NCBI GenBank assembly: GCA_002398565.1
Contig: DGZP01000086.1
Coordinates: forward strand, 37,767 to 45,672
Source: Proteiniphilum sp. UBA4977
GTDB lineage: Bacteria > Bacteroidota > Bacteroidia > Bacteroidales > Dysgonomonadaceae
Direction: 5' to 3'
Length of the DNA stretch: 7,906 nt
This document shows, piece by piece, positions 1-6,221 of this stretch. The translations under genes were made by a program, and so were the position numbers. Every line of letters starts with the position of its first letter. Position 1 is the stretch's first letter. Under the pieces are notes generated by a model, which was not told where the DNA came from, made no database searches, and saw only the letters and a program-made list of their open reading frames with translations.

Positions 1-386
1 AAACTTCCAAAGGGACTGTCGGCAAAGCTGTAGTTTATCATAAGATTCCTGCCTCCGTTTTTGTATTCGGCCGGAGTCATCCCCTCTATATGAATAAAGA
101 GATCATGTAGTCGTCCCGTACCAGAAAGCCCGGTTTCAAATGCGGCATCAAAAAGGGTGGCCTGTTGTTCTTTCAACAGTTGTTTGGCATACCCGATACT
201 GATATACTGCAGAAACTTCTTTGGAGTGGTCCCTGCCCAATCACTAAACAAACGTTGAAAATGAAAAGGACTAAGATGTACATGTGCGGCCACCTCGTCG
301 AGACCGGGTTGACTTCTGAAGTGAGTGCTGATGTATTCAATTGCTTCGGCAATCCGGTAATAATTATGTGGGTGCTGATTGTTCAC
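1..386 (-). CDS. AraC-type HTH / methylated-DNA-protein cysteine methyltransferase (Ada-like), C-terminus cut by the window edge
   Basis: The 128 visible residues form an AraC/XylS-type DNA-binding domain. The first helix-turn-helix lies at about residues 29-48 (LDEVAAHVHLSPFHFQRLF). The second is at about 78-98, followed by the family signature GMTPAEYK (102-109). The chain then enters INYSFADSPFGS (117-128), which resembles the start of the O6-methylguanine alkyltransferase region of Ada-like fusions. The catalytic PCHR motif would lie beyond the window, so the enzyme half is inferred. The family repairs O6-alkylguanine by transferring the alkyl group to its own cysteine. The only usual start codon in the open frame is GTG at 386, since the frame is closed by TAA at 453-455. 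An A-rich AAAAAAAGAAG leader sits just upstream. Starting there leaves no room for the N-terminal zinc/phosphotriester-sensing domain of E. coli Ada. It is divergent from typA. Confidence 0.85.
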   Translation of the reverse strand, partial: MNNQHPHNYYRIAEAIEYISTHFRSQPGLDEVAAHVHLSPFHFQRLFSDWAGTTPKKFLQYISIGYAKQLLKEQQATLFDAAFETGLSGTGRLHDLFIHIEGMTPAEYKNGGRNLMINYSFADSPFGS

Positions 387-494
387 TGCTTCTTTTTTTA
401 TCGCAAAAATCCGGAAAATATCATTCCCGAAAAATCCGAAAGTTGCGCTGTTTATCAACAAAAGGACAAGAACAGGCAATCTGCGTATTTTTCA

Positions 495-527
495 CAAATA
501 TAACATCAATATTTCAGATGTCGCAAG
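495..527 (-). promoter_or_regulatory. Putative Bacteroidota-type promoter for the Ada-like gene
   Basis: Read on the minus strand, TATATTTG (502 to 495) is an exact match to the Bacteroidota -7 consensus TAnnTTTG. A CTTG (527 to 524) lies 21 bases upstream and approximates the -33 TTTG element. Transcription would begin near 488, leaving a leader of about 100 bases before the GTG start at 386. The match is by eye only. Confidence 0.5.
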
Positions 528-557
528 AAAAACACCCATATTGTCATTGAAAAACCG

Positions 558-565
558 TACCTTTG
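558..565 (+). promoter_or_regulatory. Putative -7 promoter element of typA
   Basis: TACCTTTG matches the Bacteroidota -7 consensus TAnnTTTG exactly. It lies 21 bases before the typA ATG at 587, giving a short leader beginning near 571. No convincing -33 TTTG is seen at the usual distance. The possible TTG start at 563 falls inside this element, which argues against an 8-residue N-terminal extension of TypA. Confidence 0.5.
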
Positions 566-586
566 CGGCCTAAAAAGATTGTTTTC

Positions 587-2389
587 ATGCAAAATATACG
601 AAATATTGCCATCATCGCCCACGTGGATCATGGTAAGACCACGCTGGTGGATAAAATGTTGATGGCTGGCCACCTTTTCCGTGACAACAAACAGACCGAA
701 GACCTCATTCTCGACAACAACGATCTGGAAAGGGAACGCGGTATCACCATCCTTTCAAAGAATGTCTCCATACGCTACAACGACACAAAGATAAACATTA
801 TTGACACACCGGGACACGCCGATTTTGGCGGTGAGGTGGAAAGGGTGCTCAACATGGCCGACGGATGTTTGTTGGTGGTCGACGCGTTCGAGGGTCCCAT
901 GCCACAAACTCGCTTTGTACTCCAGAAAGCACTGGAGATAGGCCTGAAGCCCATCCTGGTAATCAATAAAGTGGACAAGCCAAACTGTCGCCCCGAAGAG
1001 GTACAGGAAGAAGTCTTCGACCTGATGTTCAGTCTCAATGCCACCGAAGAGCAGCTCGACTTTCCCACTGTCTATGGCTCGGCCAAGCAGGGTTGGATGT
1101 CGGACGACTGGAAAAAACCCTCCGACAATATCATTCCGCTCCTTGATGCCATCATTCAATATATCCCTGCGCCAAAAATACTGGAAGGTACTCCCCAGAT
1201 GCTGATCACCTCCCTCGACTATTCAAACTACGTGGGACGCATTGCAGTAGGTCGCGTACATCGCGGGGCCATCGGCATCAGCAAGGATTATGCACTTTGC
1301 AAACGCGACGGTAGCGTCAAAAAGATACGCATCAAGGAGGTAAACGTCTTTGAGGGACTGGGCAGGTTGAAAGCCGACGAAGTGACCTCCGGCGACATCT
1401 GCGCACTGATCGGCATCGAAGGATTTGAGATTGGCGACAGCATCACCGACCTGGAGAAGCCGGAGCCGCTCGATCCCATTGCCATCGACGAACCTACCAT
1501 GTCGATGTTGTTTACAATCAACAACTCACCTTTCTACGGACAGGACGGTAAATATGTTACTTCAAGGCATATCTATGAGCGACTGATGCGCGAACTCGAT
1601 AAAAATCTGGCATTGCGTGTGGAAGAAACCGACAGTTCCGACTCCTGGATCGTGTACGGACGCGGCGTACTGCATCTCTCGGTGCTGATAGAGACCATGC
1701 GCCGCGAGGGGTATGAGTTGCAGGTAGGCCAGCCGCAGGTAATCATCAAAGAGATAGGTGGAGAAAAGCATGAGCCGGTGGAGCAGCTCACAGTGAACCT
1801 TCCCGAAGAGTCGGCCAGCAAGATTATCGATGTCATCACCCGCAGGAGAGGAGAACTGCTCTCCATGGAAAATAAGGGGGATCGTATGCATATGGAATTT
1901 AACATTCCCTCTCGAGGCATCATAGGCCTGAACAACATCGTACTCACTCTCTCTGCCGGAGAAGCCATTATGGCACATCGCTTCCTGGAATTTCAACCCT
2001 GGAAGGGAACCATCGAAAAAAGACTTAACGGCTCCATCATCGCGGGTGAATCAGGCAATGCCTACGCCTATGCGCTGGATAAACTTCAGGATCGGGGCCG
2101 TTTTTTCATTGAGCCGCAAACCGACGTATATGCCGGCCAGGTGGTGGGAGAACACACCAAGGAGGGCGACCTGGTGGTGAATGTCACCAAATCGAAGAAA
2201 CTTACCAACGTCCGTGCATCGGGTACGGACGACAAGGCACAGCTGGCTCCTCCAGTAATATTCAGTCTGGAAGAGGCACTGGAATATATCAAAGAAGATG
2301 AATATGTGGAGGTGACCCCAAAGTTCATGCGTATCAGGAAGATACTGCTCGATGAGAATGACCGCAAGAGAGTCACCAAAAAAGGATAA
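587..2389 (+). CDS. typA: TypA/BipA ribosome-binding translational GTPase
   Basis: This 600-residue protein has the full TypA/BipA length. The GTPase motifs are all present: P-loop AHVDHGKT (11-18), G2 RGIT (51-54), G3 DTPGH (73-77), G4 NKVD (127-130) and G5 SAK (165-167). Behind them come a beta-barrel domain (about 200-300), EF-G-like domains III and V (about 305-475) and the BipA-specific C-terminal domain (about 480-600), which contains GESGNAYAYALDKLQDRG. The family binds 70S ribosomes and supports ribosome assembly and translation under stress, especially cold. ATG 587 is chosen because MQNIRNIAIIAHVDHGKTT is the typical start; a TTG at 563 would add eight unconserved residues and lies in the likely promoter. 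It is the only full gene on the plus strand and ends 15 bases from the convergent folE stop. No broken motif is seen. Confidence 0.97.
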   Translation: MQNIRNIAIIAHVDHGKTTLVDKMLMAGHLFRDNKQTEDLILDNNDLERERGITILSKNVSIRYNDTKINIIDTPGHADFGGEVERVLNMADGCLLVVDAFEGPMPQTRFVLQKALEIGLKPILVINKVDKPNCRPEEVQEEVFDLMFSLNATEEQLDFPTVYGSAKQGWMSDDWKKPSDNIIPLLDAIIQYIPAPKILEGTPQMLITSLDYSNYVGRIAVGRVHRGAIGISKDYALCKRDGSVKKIRIKEVNVFEGLGRLKADEVTSGDICALIGIEGFEIGDSITDLEKPEPLDPIAIDEPTMSMLFTINNSPFYGQDGKYVTSRHIYERLMRELDKNLALRVEETDSSDSWIVYGRGVLHLSVLIETMRREGYELQVGQPQVIIKEIGGEKHEPVEQLTVNLPEESASKIIDVITRRRGELLSMENKGDRMHMEFNIPSRGIIGLNNIVLTLSAGEAIMAHRFLEFQPWKGTIEKRLNGSIIAGESGNAYAYALDKLQDRGRFFIEPQTDVYAGQVVGEHTKEGDLVVNVTKSKKLTNVRASGTDDKAQLAPPVIFSLEEALEYIKEDEYVEVTPKFMRIRKILLDENDRKRVTKKG

Positions 2390-2404
2390 AGATACTCCCT
2401 CCGT

Positions 2405-2977
2405 TTATTTAATCAGATTGATAAACTCTTCACGGGTTTTCTGTTCACGAAAAACACCCGTGAAGTCCGAGGTCGTGGTGATGGAATTTTGTTTTTCCAC
2501 GCCGCGCATCTGCATACACATGTGCTGCGCTTCAATCACCACCATCACCCCCATGGGATTCAGTGTCTTCTGAATACAATCTTTAATTTGTGTTGTGAGT
2601 CGCTCCTGGACCTGCAGCCTGTGGGCAAACACATCCACTACACGTGCAATCTTGCTCAGTCCGGTGATATATCCATCGGGGATATAAGCCACATGCGCCT
2701 TTCCGAAAAACGGCAACATATGATGTTCGCAGAGTGAGAAAAGATCAATGTCTTTCACAATCACCATCTGACGGTAATTTTCTTTGAAGAGCGCCGCCCG
2801 GAGAATCTCTTCGGGATCCTGCCAGTAACCTCTTGTAAGATGTTGCATTGCCTTTGCTACGCGGTCGGGTGTCTTCAAAAGTCCCTCACGGTGCACATCT
2901 TCACCCAGCAGTGTGAGGATATCGCTCATATGACCCGCAATGACCGACTTATTTTGTTCCAATTCTTCTGAGTACAT
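2405..2977 (-). CDS. folE: GTP cyclohydrolase I (type IA)
   Basis: The 190-residue enzyme converts GTP to 7,8-dihydroneopterin triphosphate, the first step to tetrahydrofolate and related pterins. The zinc-site pattern of FolE type IA is intact: Cys83 and His86 in LCEHHMLPF, and Cys154 in HMCMQMRGV. His85 and His152 are the likely catalytic histidines by analogy with E. coli FolE. GLSKIARVVD (about 106-115) and QERLTTQI (about 124-131) are also family blocks. ATG 2977 is preferred; a TTG one codon upstream (2980) is possible. The start lies 7 bases after the stop of the SPOR gene, so the two are probably co-transcribed. A 10-bp inverted repeat lies inside the 3' end of the gene. Confidence 0.96.
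   Translation of the reverse strand: MYSEELEQNKSVIAGHMSDILTLLGEDVHREGLLKTPDRVAKAMQHLTRGYWQDPEEILRAALFKENYRQMVIVKDIDLFSLCEHHMLPFFGKAHVAYIPDGYITGLSKIARVVDVFAHRLQVQERLTTQIKDCIQKTLNPMGVMVVIEAQHMCMQMRGVEKQNSITTTSDFTGVFREQKTREEFINLIK
2428..2465. repeat. Inverted repeat, 10-bp perfect arms, in the typA/folE convergent zone
   Basis: CTTCACGGGT (2428-2437) and ACCCGTGAAG (2456-2465) are perfect reverse complements separated by 18 bases. The structure sits within the last codons of folE and begins 39 bases after the typA stop. It could fold at the 3' end of a typA transcript that runs into folE. No T-run follows on either strand, so it is not a canonical intrinsic terminator. It may be chance within coding sequence. 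Confidence 0.5.
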
Positions 2978-2984
2978 CAATGGT

Positions 2985-3491
2985 TCAATTAACCGGAATT
3001 TTCACCTCATCTACCACAATATACATCTCCTTGCCAAAAGAAGGAAATGTTCTCCTAAGTTCCGTCATTACCGCCTGCGCCTCTTCCCGTGTTTGAAAGT
3101 TTCCCACACGGAGTCGCCAAAAGGGAGAATCGAATAGTACCACCGTCTCATGCTCCGGAAATGAGCTATTTATCAGACTCTGCTTGTGGCTGGCCTCATC
3201 CTTTGAGGTGCGCTGATTATTACCAGAGAAGGCCTGTATCTTGAATCCCCGCATCTTGTAATACTGGACGGTACCCTCAGCGTTTGTATATACCGTTCTG
3301 GGGGGTGCCATAGGACGTCCCAGTACCTGGCTGATGCTTTCATCTTCATACACCATGACCCTGCCTTTACCGGGGACCACGCTGTTAAGTTCCTGCAGAA
3401 TCTCCTTTTTTTGTAAAGATGACTGCGCAGAGATTCCTGATGAAAAAAGCAGGAATAAAAGAACAATTCTATAATGAAGTGTATAATTCAT
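2985..3491 (-). CDS. Secreted SPOR-domain protein
   Basis: This 168-residue protein has a clear N-terminal signal peptide. It consists of MNYTLHYR, a hydrophobic core (about 9-20) and a likely signal peptidase I site after ISA at residue 22. There is no lipobox cysteine. A short region (23-78) follows, then a SPOR domain (about 80-162) with the paired segments GFKIQAFSGNNQ and FWRLRVGNFQTREEAQAVM. SPOR domains bind denuded septal glycan strands, so a periplasmic, division- or envelope-linked role is likely. No enzyme domain is visible. The gene is followed after 7 bases by folE and preceded by a 167-base spacer carrying the tpiA terminator. No good TAnnTTTG promoter was found in that spacer. 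Confidence 0.88.
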   Translation of the reverse strand: MNYTLHYRIVLLFLLFSSGISAQSSLQKKEILQELNSVVPGKGRVMVYEDESISQVLGRPMAPPRTVYTNAEGTVQYYKMRGFKIQAFSGNNQRTSKDEASHKQSLINSSFPEHETVVLFDSPFWRLRVGNFQTREEAQAVMTELRRTFPSFGKEMYIVVDEVKIPVN

Positions 3492-3596
3492 ATTTTTCTA
3501 TTAAAGCCGATCACTGACCGTTAATTTTAAAACTGCCGTCCGAGGCATCAACCCCGACAAAAAACGGGCCTTTGATCACCGGTTGCTAAAAAACAA

Positions 3597-3642
3597 CCAC
3601 AAAGATAACGAAACACCACAGACCCGGAACGGATCTGTGGTG
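3597..3642 (-). terminator. Intrinsic terminator after tpiA
   Basis: On the minus strand CACCACAGA and TCTGTGGTG (plus-strand arms 3614-3622 and 3634-3642) form a perfect 9-bp stem, extendable by TCC/GGG pairing to about 12 bp with a GTTCC loop. A T-rich tract (TTTCGTTATCTTT, 3613 down to 3601) follows. The hairpin begins 17 bases after the tpiA stop, so it should end the DUF1599-DoxX-tpiA transcript and separate it from SPOR-folE. Confidence 0.8.
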
Positions 3643-3658
3643 AAATTCTGTTAATCTC

Positions 3659-4414
3659 TTAAAAAGCTTCAATGATAGGCATAAATTTATCCACGCCCAG
3701 CGACGCACCACCAATGAGTCCGCCATCCACATCGGGATTTGAGAAGAGTTCCTTCGCATTGGAAGCATTGGCACTTCCACCATACAGGATGGAGGTGTTG
3801 TCTGCTATTTCCTGACCATATTTTTCAGCCAGTGTACGACGGATGAAGGCATGCATCTCCTGTGCCTGTTCTGCCGTTGCAGTCTTCCCCGTACCAATGG
3901 CCCATACCGGTTCATAAGCAAGTACGATTTTGCTAAAATCTTCAGGGGTGAGATCAAACAGTGATGCTTCTATCTGTGACTTTACCACATCGAAATGTTT
4001 GTCCGCTTCCCTTTCAGCCAGCACCTCTCCGATACAAAAGATCGGAGTAAGTCCGTTGATAAGGGCCAACATTACCTTTTCCTTCAGTATTTCAGCCGTT
4101 TCGTGATAAAAGGCCCTTCTTTCGCTGTGTCCAAGTATTACATAACCGGCACCTGTAGAGGCTACCATCTCAGCGGATACTTCTCCGGTGTAAGCGCCCG
4201 AGGCCTTGTCGGCACAGTTTTGTGCAGCCACACCTATTCTGGCTTTATCCACGGCACCTACCACGCTTGCCAGATGAATGAATGGCGTACCGATAACCAC
4301 GTCACAATTCACCGTTTTGTCTTTTAGCGCTTCATTCAATGCGGTTGCAAGGGCAATTCCTTCCTGCAGGTTCTTGTTCATTTTCCAGTTACCTGCGACA
4401 ATGTTCTTTCTCAT
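3659..4414 (-). CDS. tpiA: Triosephosphate isomerase
   Basis: The 251-residue cytosolic TIM-barrel enzyme interconverts dihydroxyacetone phosphate and glyceraldehyde 3-phosphate in glycolysis and gluconeogenesis. Active-site elements are intact: Asn9 and Lys11 in GNWKMN, the electrophilic His96 in ILGHSERR and the catalytic base Glu168 in AYEPVWAIGTGKT. Flexible loop 6 (about 168-178) and the phosphate-binding YGGSA (211-215) and GGLIGGASL (231-239) are also present. ATG 4414 is chosen because MRKNIVAGNWKMN is the family start. The ATG at 4444 would add ten residues and overlap the preceding gene. The start lies 10 bases after the DoxX-type gene's stop, and an intrinsic terminator follows, so it is probably the last gene of a three-gene unit. 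Confidence 0.98.
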   Translation of the reverse strand: MRKNIVAGNWKMNKNLQEGIALATALNEALKDKTVNCDVVIGTPFIHLASVVGAVDKARIGVAAQNCADKASGAYTGEVSAEMVASTGAGYVILGHSERRAFYHETAEILKEKVMLALINGLTPIFCIGEVLAEREADKHFDVVKSQIEASLFDLTPEDFSKIVLAYEPVWAIGTGKTATAEQAQEMHAFIRRTLAEKYGQEIADNTSILYGGSANASNAKELFSNPDVDGGLIGGASLGVDKFMPIIEAF

Positions 4415-4424
4415 AAAAAAATCT

Positions 4425-5579
4425 TTATTTAATAATTGGTTCAATCTTACTGGTTGAGGGTACCTTGCTGTCGTCCCACTTCCCCATCACTGTGCCCTCT
4501 TTCAGCAGCATCAGTCCTGGATTTGACCGGATCATAGTTTTCAGTGTCCGCTCATCGGCATGAGCAAACTGAAATCCGGTCTTTTGTTGTCGTTCCCACT
4601 TCCCTACCACATCGAGGTCCGATGCCGTAAGAAGATAAAAGGAATACCCCTTTTCCGCAGCATAGCGTGCAACCTCCCGAAAGCGGTTCAGATACCGCAT
4701 ATGCATCTCTTCCAACGAGTAAGCAACCATCAGGAAAGTGTAGGAGGGATCTGAAAGCACAATATCTGTAATATCGCTGCCAGACTGCCAGGAAGCTGTG
4801 GTAACATCATAATGGAGCGACTCCACGGCGAAGTCTTCTATTTTCGGTTTCTGCCCCTCTCTTACCAAATGAGTTTTCATATCCACAAAGGTCCATGTGG
4901 AATCGTTCCACGGATAGTTTTCCTCCCTGAATTCTTTGGTCATTCCATTCTTGCTGTATATGAAAATAGTTTCATAGAGATCGGCTTTCTCCGGATCTAC
5001 GTACATCTGAATCGGAATGTTGGCACCCACCTTGTAGGGACGAAAGTCGATCACCGGCAACCTGTACACGTTGTGCAATGCAAAGAGGACAACCAGGAGA
5101 AACGTGGAAATTGCGGCTAGGAGAGCTGCCTTCTTCGTAAACAAAGGATTGATATGCTTCCATTTCATCGTCAGCCATATGGCTCCGGCCAGTAACAGCA
5201 GATTCTTATAGAAAGTCTGCCAGTTGCTGATGACAAACGCATCACCAAAACAGCCGCAATCTTTCACAGGGTTGGCAATTGCCACCCACAGTGTAAGCGG
5301 AGTAAAGAAAATTGTAAAAAGCAAGATCAGCCTCGTTGTCCACTTCCGGTAAATACCTGCCCACAGAAAAACGCCCAGTGCAAATTCGGCCGTCACCATA
5401 AATACGGCCGCAGGTAATGCCAGTGGAAAGAGTGCAGTCAGGCCGAGTTCAATCAGATAGTCCTGAATTTTATATGTAAAGCCCAGCGGATCCACCGCTT
5501 TCGCAAGTCCGGAAAAAACGAAGGTTGCACCTACGAGAATGCGGGACAACACAATCATTATTTTTGCCGTTCTGCTCAT
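4425..5579 (-). CDS. DoxX/MauE-like membrane protein with a periplasmic C-terminal domain
   Basis: This 384-residue protein has an N-terminal DoxX/MauE-like half with about five membrane segments (near 7-25, 50-74, 83-103, 120-138 and 150-169). Positive loops YRKWTTR (77-83) and KWKHINPLFTKK (139-150) suggest N-inside topology. That places both the CGCFGD motif (108-113) and the C-terminal region (170-384) in the periplasm. Cys108 and Cys110 are the only cysteines. The segment 280-370 (TFLMVAYSLEEMH, YSFYLLTASD, GLMLLKEGTVMGKW) has the look of a thioredoxin fold without a CxxC. MauE-type proteins are linked to disulfide handling, but the substrate here is unknown. The gene starts 5 bases after DUF1599, behind an AAGAAG ribosome-site-like stretch, and ends 10 bases before tpiA. 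Confidence 0.83.
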   Translation of the reverse strand: MSRTAKIMIVLSRILVGATFVFSGLAKAVDPLGFTYKIQDYLIELGLTALFPLALPAAVFMVTAEFALGVFLWAGIYRKWTTRLILLFTIFFTPLTLWVAIANPVKDCGCFGDAFVISNWQTFYKNLLLLAGAIWLTMKWKHINPLFTKKAALLAAISTFLLVVLFALHNVYRLPVIDFRPYKVGANIPIQMYVDPEKADLYETIFIYSKNGMTKEFREENYPWNDSTWTFVDMKTHLVREGQKPKIEDFAVESLHYDVTTASWQSGSDITDIVLSDPSYTFLMVAYSLEEMHMRYLNRFREVARYAAEKGYSFYLLTASDLDVVGKWERQQKTGFQFAHADERTLKTMIRSNPGLMLLKEGTVMGKWDDSKVPSTSKIEPIIK

Positions 5580-5584
5580 GCTTC

Positions 5585-6127
5585 TTAATCGCCGAAATGT
5601 AGTTTTATCAATCCAAAAATGGCATAATTCACCATGTCACGATAATTGGCATCCACCCCTTCAGAGATGAGTGTCTGCCCGGAGTGGCTCTCTATCTCTT
5701 TTGTGCGGTATATCTTCATCAGTATAAGATCGGTGTAGGAGCTGATCCGCATGTTTCGCCACGCTTCGTCATAATCATGATTCTTGGCACTCATAAGGGC
5801 TTTGGTTTCCGCCACGTGCGAGTCATATAACTCCAATGCCTTTTCAACGGTTACATCTATGGAATCAGCATATCCCAATTGCAGCTGAATCAGTCCGATG
5901 ATTCCGTAATTCACGATACCGATAAATTCGGGGCAAATCCCTTCATTCACCCTGTTTTCCTTCTTCACTTCGAGTGAACGGATGCGATTGGCCTTGATAA
6001 ACATCTGATCGGTCACCGATTCCGGCCTGAGAATTCGCCAGGAGGCTCCATAATCGTGCAGTTTTTTTTCAAAAATCTCCCGGCAAATCACAATCACGTC
6101 ATCGAATTGCTTATTGGTAACATCCAT
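5585..6127 (-). CDS. DUF1599-domain protein with two tandem copies of the domain
   Basis: The 180-residue protein contains two halves of the DUF1599 family, which I recall is also listed as a nucleotide-modification-associated domain. Residues 22-48 and 115-141 align without gaps at an offset of 93. They share K, HDY, WR, R, S, TD, K and R (K22, H24-D25-Y26, W30-R31, R34, S37, T39-D40, K45, R48 and their partners). A second shared block VNY..(8)..G aligns at an offset of 94 (72-85 and 166-179). The protein looks soluble and helical, without signal peptide. ATG 6127 (MDVTNKQF) is chosen; the longer frame from 6250 would read through the upstream terminator and add an unconserved 41-residue leader. 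It is the first gene of the unit with the DoxX-like gene and tpiA. Biochemical function is unknown. Confidence 0.85.
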   Translation of the reverse strand: MDVTNKQFDDVIVICREIFEKKLHDYGASWRILRPESVTDQMFIKANRIRSLEVKKENRVNEGICPEFIGIVNYGIIGLIQLQLGYADSIDVTVEKALELYDSHVAETKALMSAKNHDYDEAWRNMRISSYTDLILMKIYRTKEIESHSGQTLISEGVDANYRDMVNYAIFGLIKLHFGD

Positions 6128-6150
6128 AATGCATTGTGTAATCTGATGAA

Positions 6151-6158
6151 CAAAGATA
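6151..6158 (-). promoter_or_regulatory. Putative -7 promoter element of the DUF1599-DoxX-tpiA unit
   Basis: On the minus strand TATCTTTG (6158 to 6151) matches the Bacteroidota -7 consensus TAnnTTTG exactly. It lies 23 bases ahead of the ATG at 6127. The -33 position would fall inside the upstream terminator hairpin, and no good TTTG is present at the usual distance. Confidence 0.5.
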
Positions 6159-6161
6159 ATC

Positions 6162-6197
6162 AAAAAAAAGGTACAAGCGTTAAACCTGTACCTTTTT
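6162..6197 (-). terminator. Intrinsic terminator after the M23 peptidase gene
   Basis: Plus-strand arms AAAAAGGTACA (6165-6175) and TGTACCTTTTT (6187-6197) form a perfect 11-bp stem around an 11-base loop. On the minus strand the GGTACA/TGTACC stem is followed by eight consecutive T (6169 to 6162), a classic rho-independent signal 24 bases after the M23 gene's stop. The structure is symmetrical and could act in both directions, but no plus-strand gene ends here. Confidence 0.88.
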
Positions 6198-6221
6198 ATA
6201 CATATGGACGCAGAATGTCTT

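Noticed and set aside
165..573. Three overlapping plus-strand reading frames in the left region
   Set aside because: They are antisense to the AraC-HTH gene or lie in the divergent spacer, have low-complexity or implausible composition, and match no family.
563..586. TTG-initiated 8-residue extension of TypA
   Set aside because: The TTG lies inside the likely -7 element TACCTTTG, and the family start is the ATG at 587.
755..1996. Minus-strand reading frames inside typA
   Set aside because: They are antisense shadows of a well-conserved GTPase gene and show no domain signal.
3540..3598. Short hairpins CCCG/CGGG and GGTTG/CAACC in the SPOR upstream spacer, as possible riboswitch parts
   Set aside because: The stems are only 4-6 bp around A-rich loops and do not add up to any known riboswitch architecture.
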